A stretch of DNA of 37,228 nucleotides, from assembly GCA_016936355.1 (NCBI GenBank), contig JAFGYB010000027.1, positions 1 to 37,228 of the forward strand, written 5' to 3'. Under the pieces are notes generated by a model. It had not been told where the DNA came from, searched no databases, and saw only the letters and a list, made by a program, of their open reading frames with translations. A program made the translations under genes and the position numbers. Below, one piece after another: positions 32,389-37,228 of this stretch (positions are counted from its first letter, which is position 1; each line of letters starts with the position of its first letter). Source of the stretch: Bacteroidales bacterium (GTDB taxonomy: Bacteria > Bacteroidota > Bacteroidia > Bacteroidales > F082).

Positions 32389-32416
32389 CTCGCGATAGGG
32401 ACGGTAGAAGATAAAA

Positions 32417-32998
32417 ATGAAAGAAATGAAGAAACTACTGGTCATCGATAATTATGATTCATTCACTTACAACCTGGTGCATTACATCCGGGAACACGGT
32501 GAGTTTGAAGTGACAGTGTTGCGCAACGATCAGCTGAAACCGGAAGAAGCAGTAGGTTACGACCGGATGGTGTTTTCACCCGGACCGGGTATCCCCGACG
32601 AAGCCGGAATCATGAAAGAACTCATCGGACGCTATGCTGCAGAGAAGAAAATGCTGGGCGTTTGCCTGGGCATGCAGGCCATGGGGGAGGTGTTTGGCGG
32701 AACATTGACCAATCTGGATAAAGTGTACCACGGAGTAGCCCATAGTTTGTTTCGCGAACAGGTGGAAGATGTTGTGCTGGGACAGACGAACCAGGAATTT
32801 ACCGCAGGCCGTTACCATAGCTGGGTAGTCAATGAAACAGATTTTCCGGATGAATTACTCATCACCTCCCGGGATGCTCAGGGACAGATTATGTCGCTGC
32901 GGCATAAAAAATATCCTGTGTTCGGACTTCAGTTTCACCCGGAATCCATTCTGACTCCCGAAGGCAAACAGATGATTTTTAACTTTTTGAATTTGTAA
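32417..32998 (+). CDS. trpG: Anthranilate synthase component II (glutamine amidotransferase)
   Basis: This 193-residue class I glutamine amidotransferase supplies ammonia to TrpE. It shows KLLVIDNYDSFTYNLVHYI at the start, the oxyanion segment FSPGPGIPDEAG, the nucleophile GVCLGMQAMGE (Cys near residue 84), and the catalytic His-Glu pair in GLQFHPESILTPEG. There is no fused phosphoribosyltransferase domain. The ATG at 32417 or at 32426 could be used, giving three residues difference. It is separated from trpE by a dispersed repeat. Confidence 0.95.
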   Translation: MKEMKKLLVIDNYDSFTYNLVHYIREHGEFEVTVLRNDQLKPEEAVGYDRMVFSPGPGIPDEAGIMKELIGRYAAEKKMLGVCLGMQAMGEVFGGTLTNLDKVYHGVAHSLFREQVEDVVLGQTNQEFTAGRYHSWVVNETDFPDELLITSRDAQGQIMSLRHKKYPVFGLQFHPESILTPEGKQMIFNFLNL

Positions 32999-33128
32999 AA
33001 CATGAAACGAACATGAATTTTTTTAGTCAAAAAATACAACTGGGTGAATGGCTAAAATAAATTCATGGACGTTCCTGAATGTGCAGAAATTTTTGGCACA
33101 TTTTAGTAACGACAAAAATTTGGAACAG

Positions 33129-34124
33129 ATGAAAAAGATACTCAACCAATTATTCGATCATCAGCAGCTCACCGAAGAGGATGCCTATCAGGTGCTCACC
33201 GGCATTGGGAAAGGGCAGTATAACCCGTCGCAGGTGGCGTCGTTTTTGACGGTTTACTTAATGCGGCAGATCTCGGTGGACGAATTAAGAGGTTTTCGCA
33301 ATGCCCTGTTGGACTTATGTCTGAAGGTGGACCTTTCGGGATTTGACACCATTGATGTATGCGGCACCGGAGGGGATGGAAAAGATACCTTCAATATTTC
33401 CACGCTTTCCGCTTTTGTGGTTTCTGGTGCTGGTTATAAAGTGGCGAAACATGGAAACTACGGCGTTTCCTCAGCCTGTGGGTCGTCAAATGTAATGGAA
33501 TACCTGGGTTATCAGTTCACCAATGATGAATCCGTTTTAAAACAGCAACTGGAAACCGCTGGATTTTGTATGATGCACGCGCCGCTGTTTCACCCGGCCA
33601 TGAAGAATGTAGGCCCTATCCGTCGTGAACTGGCAGTAAAGACGTTTTTTAATATGCTGGGGCCTTTGGTGAATCCTTCTTTTCCCTCCAGTCAGATGGT
33701 GGGCGTGTATAGTCTGGAGGTCGCCCGTTTGTATTATTACCTTTTCCAGGATATGGAAGATTTCCGGTTTGATATTATTCATAGTCTGGATGGGTACGAC
33801 GAGATTTCCCTAACCGGGGATGTGGCTTCCTACAGCAGAAAAGGCGAGCAGTTGCTGACACCTTCCGACTGGGGGCTGGATCAGGTGAAGGTGGAAGAAA
33901 TTTTCGGGGGCAAAACAGTGGAGGAAGCTGCCGGCATTTTTGTCTCTGTCCTGAAAAATGAGGCTACAGTACAGCAAATGAATGTGGTGCTGGCTAACTC
34001 TGCTTCGGCCATCCGTGTGTTGGAGCCGGAGAAAAGTATGGAAGAATGTGTGTCCATTGCCCGCGAATCACTGGCATCGGGCAGGGCATTGGAATCGTTG
34101 AAGAAAATCACAAACCTGAGTTAA
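33129..34124 (+). CDS. trpD: Anthranilate phosphoribosyltransferase
   Basis: This 331-residue enzyme joins anthranilate to PRPP. The glycine-rich PRPP loop CGTGGDGKDTFNIST, then VAKHGNYGVSSACGSSNVMEYLG, HPAMKNVGPIRRELAVKTFFN and LGPLVNPS are the family's conserved blocks. The ATG at 33129 (MKKILNQLFDHQQLT) matches the usual family N-terminus; the in-frame ATG at 33048 would add 27 atypical residues. The gap of 130 bases from trpG is larger than the other gaps in the operon. Confidence 0.95.
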   Translation: MKKILNQLFDHQQLTEEDAYQVLTGIGKGQYNPSQVASFLTVYLMRQISVDELRGFRNALLDLCLKVDLSGFDTIDVCGTGGDGKDTFNISTLSAFVVSGAGYKVAKHGNYGVSSACGSSNVMEYLGYQFTNDESVLKQQLETAGFCMMHAPLFHPAMKNVGPIRRELAVKTFFNMLGPLVNPSFPSSQMVGVYSLEVARLYYYLFQDMEDFRFDIIHSLDGYDEISLTGDVASYSRKGEQLLTPSDWGLDQVKVEEIFGGKTVEEAAGIFVSVLKNEATVQQMNVVLANSASAIRVLEPEKSMEECVSIARESLASGRALESLKKITNLS

Positions 34125-34128
34125 AATC

Positions 34129-34932
34129 ATGGGAATTTTAGAAGAAATCATAGCTTATAAAAGGAAAGAAACCGAAGATCGGAAAAAACTGTATCCTTCC
34201 GAATTATTGAAGAAAAGTGTGTATCATGCTTCGCCCTGTGTGTCGCTGAAACAGTATATTTTGCGCCCGGATAAGCTGGGTGTAATTGCCGAGTTTAAAA
34301 GAAAATCTCCTTCAAAAGGAATGATCAATCAATATGCCGAAGTGGAAAAAATCTCCATCGGATACATGCAGGCCGGCGCTTCGGCTTTGTCGGTGCTTAC
34401 CGATGAGCACTTTTTCGGCGGCAACAACGTGGATTTGAAAACGGCCCGCAAATTCAATTACTGTCCGGTGCTGCGTAAGGATTTTATCATCGATGAATAC
34501 CAGATCGAAGAAGCCAAATCCATCGGCGCCGATGCCATCCTTTTGATTGCCGCGATCCTGACGAAGGAAGAAATCGGTCGCTTTACCCAAAAGGCGCATG
34601 ATCTGGGTATGGAAGTGTTGCTGGAATTCTATAAGGAAGAAGAACTGGAAAAGTACGATCCCGAAGTGGACTTGGTGGGGATCAACAACCGGAATTTGCA
34701 GGACTTCTCCGTGCAGTTTGATCGTGCTATTAATCTGGCAAACCAATTACCGGAAGGAACCGTTAAAATCGCGGAAAGCGGTATTCAAAAACCGGAAGAT
34801 ATTCTTGTCCTGAAGGAAGCCGGATTTGACGGGTTTCTCATCGGAACCCTGTTTATGCAGGAAGTGGCACCGGAACAGGCTTGCAGGAAATTTATTCACG
34901 AAGTTCAAATGCTAACCCGATCGGATGGCTGA
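34129..34932 (+). CDS. trpC: Indole-3-glycerol phosphate synthase
   Basis: This 267-residue TIM-barrel enzyme closes the indole ring. Visible motifs are VIAEFKRKSPSKGMI (catalytic Lys and substrate loop), GASALSVLTDEHFFGG, CPVLRKDFIIDEYQI, VGINNRNLQDF and IAESGIQ. It is a stand-alone TrpC with no fused TrpF, and the length is standard. It begins four bases after trpD and overlaps trpF by eight bases, so co-translation is likely. Confidence 0.96.
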   Translation: MGILEEIIAYKRKETEDRKKLYPSELLKKSVYHASPCVSLKQYILRPDKLGVIAEFKRKSPSKGMINQYAEVEKISIGYMQAGASALSVLTDEHFFGGNNVDLKTARKFNYCPVLRKDFIIDEYQIEEAKSIGADAILLIAAILTKEEIGRFTQKAHDLGMEVLLEFYKEEELEKYDPEVDLVGINNRNLQDFSVQFDRAINLANQLPEGTVKIAESGIQKPEDILVLKEAGFDGFLIGTLFMQEVAPEQACRKFIHEVQMLTRSDG

Positions 34933-35569
34933 CATGAAAACGCAGAAGATTAATAAAACTTTGAAGTTGAAAGTCTGTGGCATGTGTGATGCAGACAATG
35001 TTGCGGCGATGGCGAAAGTACAGCCCGACCTGATGGGCTTTATCTTTCATGAGGCTTCTCTGCGTTTTTGTGCTCAAATGCCGGAAGTGAATCTTCCTTC
35101 CGGCATCATCCGTGTGGGTGTTTTTGTAAACAGTTCGTTGAATTATATTCTGGAAAAGAAACAGGAATTTGGTCTGAATCTGGCCCAGTTGCATGGACAG
35201 GAAAGTCCGGATTTTTGCCGGGAAGTCAGTCGGTACCTCCCGGTGATGAAGGCTTTTAATGTGCACGAAGATTTTGACTTTCTTAAGGTGAAGGCATATG
35301 AAGAGATTTGTGACTATTTCCTGTTTGATGCTTCCGGTCTCAGGGCCGGTGGCAACGGGATTCAGTTCAACTGGGATTTGCTGCAGAAATTTCAGGGAAA
35401 AACTCCTTTTTTCCTGAGTGGCGGCATCCGCCCGGATAGCGTGATGGCTATTCGTGAATTTAACCATCCTTCCCTTGCCGGGATTGACATCAACAGCGGA
35501 TTTGAGATTCGTCCGGGTTTAAAAGACATTGAAAAAATAAAACAATTTAAATATGAACTATCATCCTGA
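34925..35569 (+). CDS. trpF: Phosphoribosylanthranilate isomerase
   Basis: This 214-residue TIM barrel isomerises phosphoribosylanthranilate. The catalytic Cys is in [11 protein letters not shown], followed by [28 protein letters not shown], the catalytic Asp region [19 protein letters not shown] and IDINSGFE. The ATG at 34925 overlaps trpC; ATG 34934 is also possible. Its 3' end overlaps trpB by 17 bases. Confidence 0.95.
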   Translation: MADMKTQKINKTLKLKVCGMCDADNVAAMAKVQPDLMGFIFHEASLRFCAQMPEVNLPSGIIRVGVFVNSSLNYILEKKQEFGLNLAQLHGQESPDFCREVSRYLPVMKAFNVHEDFDFLKVKAYEEICDYFLFDASGLRAGGNGIQFNWDLLQKFQGKTPFFLSGGIRPDSVMAIREFNHPSLAGIDINSGFEIRPGLKDIEKIKQFKYELSS

Positions 35570-36740
35570 TGCACGGGGCTTCTACGGCAGCTTTGGCGGT
35601 GCTTATATCCCCGAACTGCTGTATCCCAACGTGGAATATCTGCGGAAAAACTATTTAAAGATCATGGAATCGGAGAGCTTTCGGAAAGAATTTCGATCCC
35701 TGTTGCAGGACTATGCCGGAAGACCTACCCCCTTGTATTATGCAAAAAGGTTGTCGGAAAAATATCAGTCGCATATTTACCTGAAACGCGAAGATTTGAC
35801 CCACACAGGCGCCCATAAAATCAACAATACGGTGGGTCAGATTCTGGTGGCACAGAAAATGGGAAAGAAACGCATCATTGCCGAAACCGGTGCCGGACAA
35901 CATGGTGTGGCTACAGCTACCGTGGCTGCCTTGATGGGACTGCAATGTGTAGTGTACATGGGTGAAGTGGACATCCGACGGCAGGCACCCAATGTGGCAC
36001 GCATGCAGATGCTGGGCGCCGAAGTGCGGCCCGCTACTTCCGGAAGCAAGACGCTGAAAGACGCCACCAACGAAGCCATCCGTGACTGGATCAACCATCC
36101 CGAAGATACGTATTATCTTATTGGTTCCGTGGTGGGGCCGCACCCCTATCCCGATATGGTGGCCCGTTTCCAGTCGGTGATCAGTGAAGAAATGAAACAG
36201 CAGTTGCTGCTGCAAACGGGCCGTTCGGCGCCCGACAGGATTATTGCCTGTGTGGGAGGCGGGAGTAATGCTGCCGGAGCCTTTTATCATTACCTGGACA
36301 ATGAAACAGTGTCTTTGGTAGCCGTGGAAGCGGACGGACTGGGTGTGGATTCGGGACAAACAGCAGCCACCACCCAAATCGGGAGTGAAGGAATCATTCA
36401 CGGCAGTAAAACCCTGTTGATGCAGGACGAAGACGGACAAATTACCGAGCCTTATTCGCTTTCCGCCGGACTGGATTATCCCGGTATCGGACCTTTACAT
36501 GCCCACCTTTTCAAGTCGGGCAGGGGGCAGTTCCTCGGTGCCACCGATGAGGAAGCCCTGCGTGCCGCCTTTGAACTCACCAGAATGGAAGGTATTATCC
36601 CGGCATTGGAATCGGCCCACGCGTTGGCTGTATTGCCCAAGCTGGACCTGAAGAAGGACGAAGTGGTAGTGGTGAACCTTTCGGGAAGAGGCGACAAAGA
36701 CATGGAAACCTATATGAAGTACAACGACTCGATGCAATAG
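35553..36740 (+). CDS. trpB: Tryptophan synthase beta subunit
   Basis: This 395-residue PLP enzyme condenses indole with serine. It begins [20 protein letters not shown] and carries the PLP lysine in [12 protein letters not shown] (Lys89), the [12 protein letters not shown] substrate loop, the phosphate-binding [10 protein letters not shown] and the late LSGRGDKDM. The length is normal for TrpB1. The overlap of 17 bases with trpF and the gap of eight bases to trpA suggest tight coupling. A sampled line is about 65% GC, the highest seen in the window. Confidence 0.97.
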   Translation: MNYHPDARGFYGSFGGAYIPELLYPNVEYLRKNYLKIMESESFRKEFRSLLQDYAGRPTPLYYAKRLSEKYQSHIYLKREDLTHTGAHKINNTVGQILVAQKMGKKRIIAETGAGQHGVATATVAALMGLQCVVYMGEVDIRRQAPNVARMQMLGAEVRPATSGSKTLKDATNEAIRDWINHPEDTYYLIGSVVGPHPYPDMVARFQSVISEEMKQQLLLQTGRSAPDRIIACVGGGSNAAGAFYHYLDNETVSLVAVEADGLGVDSGQTAATTQIGSEGIIHGSKTLLMQDEDGQITEPYSLSAGLDYPGIGPLHAHLFKSGRGQFLGATDEEALRAAFELTRMEGIIPALESAHALAVLPKLDLKKDEVVVVNLSGRGDKDMETYMKYNDSMQ

Positions 36741-36748
36741 CGCTAAAA

Positions 36749-37228
36749 ATGAAAAAGATGAACAGACTGGAACAGTTGTTTTCGCAAAAGAAAAAGATAC
36801 TGAATATTTATGTGACGGCGGGATTTCCGAACCTGAACGATACGGTAACCGTTGTTCGGGAACTGGAAAAAAATGGCGTGGACCTGGTGGAACTGGGCAT
36901 GCCCTATTCCGATCCGCTGGCCGATGGTCCGGTGATCCAACACAGCAGCTCGGTTGCCTTGTCCAACGGGATGAACCTTTCATTGTTGTTTGAACAAATC
37001 CGTGAAATCAGAAAAACTTCCTCCATTCCATTGGTGCTCATGGGTTATTTCAACCAGTTGATGCGCTACGGGGTGGATGAGTTTTTGCAGGAAGCAGCCG
37101 ATTGTGGCATAGACGGCCTCATTATTCCCGATCTGCCGGTAGAAGAATACATCGAAAATTATCAGCATAAAGTAGAGAAACTAGGACTCAATTTTGTGTT
37201 CCTGATCAGCCCCCAAACGGAAACGGAA
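36749..37228 (+). CDS. trpA: Tryptophan synthase alpha subunit, 3' end outside the window
   Basis: The first 160 codons are present and the frame is open to the window edge. The chain begins MKKMNRLEQLFSQKKKILNI. It carries YVTAGFPNLNDT, the catalytic Glu48 in LVELGMPYSDP, Asp59 in LADGPVIQ, the LMGYFNQ block and GLIIPDLPVEE. It splits indole-3-glycerol phosphate and passes indole to TrpB. A second ATG at 36758 would remove three residues. It is the last visible gene of the operon. Confidence 0.95.
   Translation, partial: MKKMNRLEQLFSQKKKILNIYVTAGFPNLNDTVTVVRELEKNGVDLVELGMPYSDPLADGPVIQHSSSVALSNGMNLSLLFEQIREIRKTSSIPLVLMGYFNQLMRYGVDEFLQEAADCGIDGLIIPDLPVEEYIENYQHKVEKLGLNFVFLISPQTETE

Noticed and set aside
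35655..36440. Minus-strand ORF of 261 residues opposite trpB
   Set aside because: It is a shadow of the GC-rich trpB coding sequence; no recognisable motif and no start context.
1..37228. CRISPR arrays, tRNA or rRNA genes, transposases and integrases
   Set aside because: No regularly spaced repeats, no clover-leaf or rRNA sequence and no transposase or recombinase motifs were recognised; the repeats present are irregular and low in complexity.

Overview
The window reads as the chromosome of a Bacteroidota bacterium. The evidence is: exact TAnnTTTG -7 boxes in front of several genes; weak or absent Shine-Dalgarno sequences; Bacteroidota-style Wzi outer-membrane barrels; an RNase HI carrying a viroplasmin-like N-terminal domain; and intergenic gaps full of low-complexity word repeats. 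GC varies visibly, from about 23-35% in sampled lines of the small cassettes and the sulfotransferase to about 65% in a sampled line of trpB. No rRNA, tRNA, CRISPR array or transposase was recognised.

Region 1 (about 1-29063) is a large exopolysaccharide/capsule locus. It holds a WecA-type initiating transferase, a FemAB-like protein, an exosortase on the minus strand, a DUF3473-type polysaccharide deacetylase, a sulfotransferase with its APS kinase, and a Wzx flippase. It continues with four GT2 and one GT4 glycosyltransferases, two tandem Wzi-like barrels, a Wzy-like polymerase, a hexapeptide acyltransferase, a six-SLBB Wza exporter and a kinase-less Wzz. A PglC/WcaJ-type initiating transferase, a DegT aminotransferase, a PglF/CapD dehydratase and a third outer-membrane barrel close it. 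Together these can make an amino-sugar-containing, possibly sulfated and deacetylated polymer by a Wzx/Wzy route. The exosortase/FemAB/deacetylase trio resembles the EPS side of proteobacterial PEP-CTERM/exosortase systems, but no sorting-signal substrate is visible here.

Three small AT-rich genes sit exactly at gene borders inside the locus, each bounded by inverted sequences. The first is a DUF559 (Vsr-like) endonuclease gene framed by a perfect 28-bp inverted repeat (7756-8229). The other two are four-helix-bundle genes (15460-15822 and 17572-17928), each full length but broken by one in-frame stop. The second lies between a truncated duplicate of the 5' end of the downstream GT4 gene and the intact GT4 gene. 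These look like tiny transposase-less cassettes and are the most unusual content of the window.

Region 2 (29089-30645) holds RNase HI (minus) and a SAM methyltransferase (plus), divergent, with very short predicted 5' leaders.

Region 3 (30704-37228) is a complete trp operon in the order trpE-G-D-C-F-B-A; trpA runs off the window. It is preceded by a textbook attenuator: a 17-residue leader peptide with three consecutive Trp codons, then a perfect 12-bp terminator hairpin with eight T. A dispersed repeat sits between trpE and trpG.

Intergenic gaps at 1-180, 1377-1749, 9204-9789 and 29964-29993 share recurring modules, including a 95-bp direct repeat that brackets wecA.
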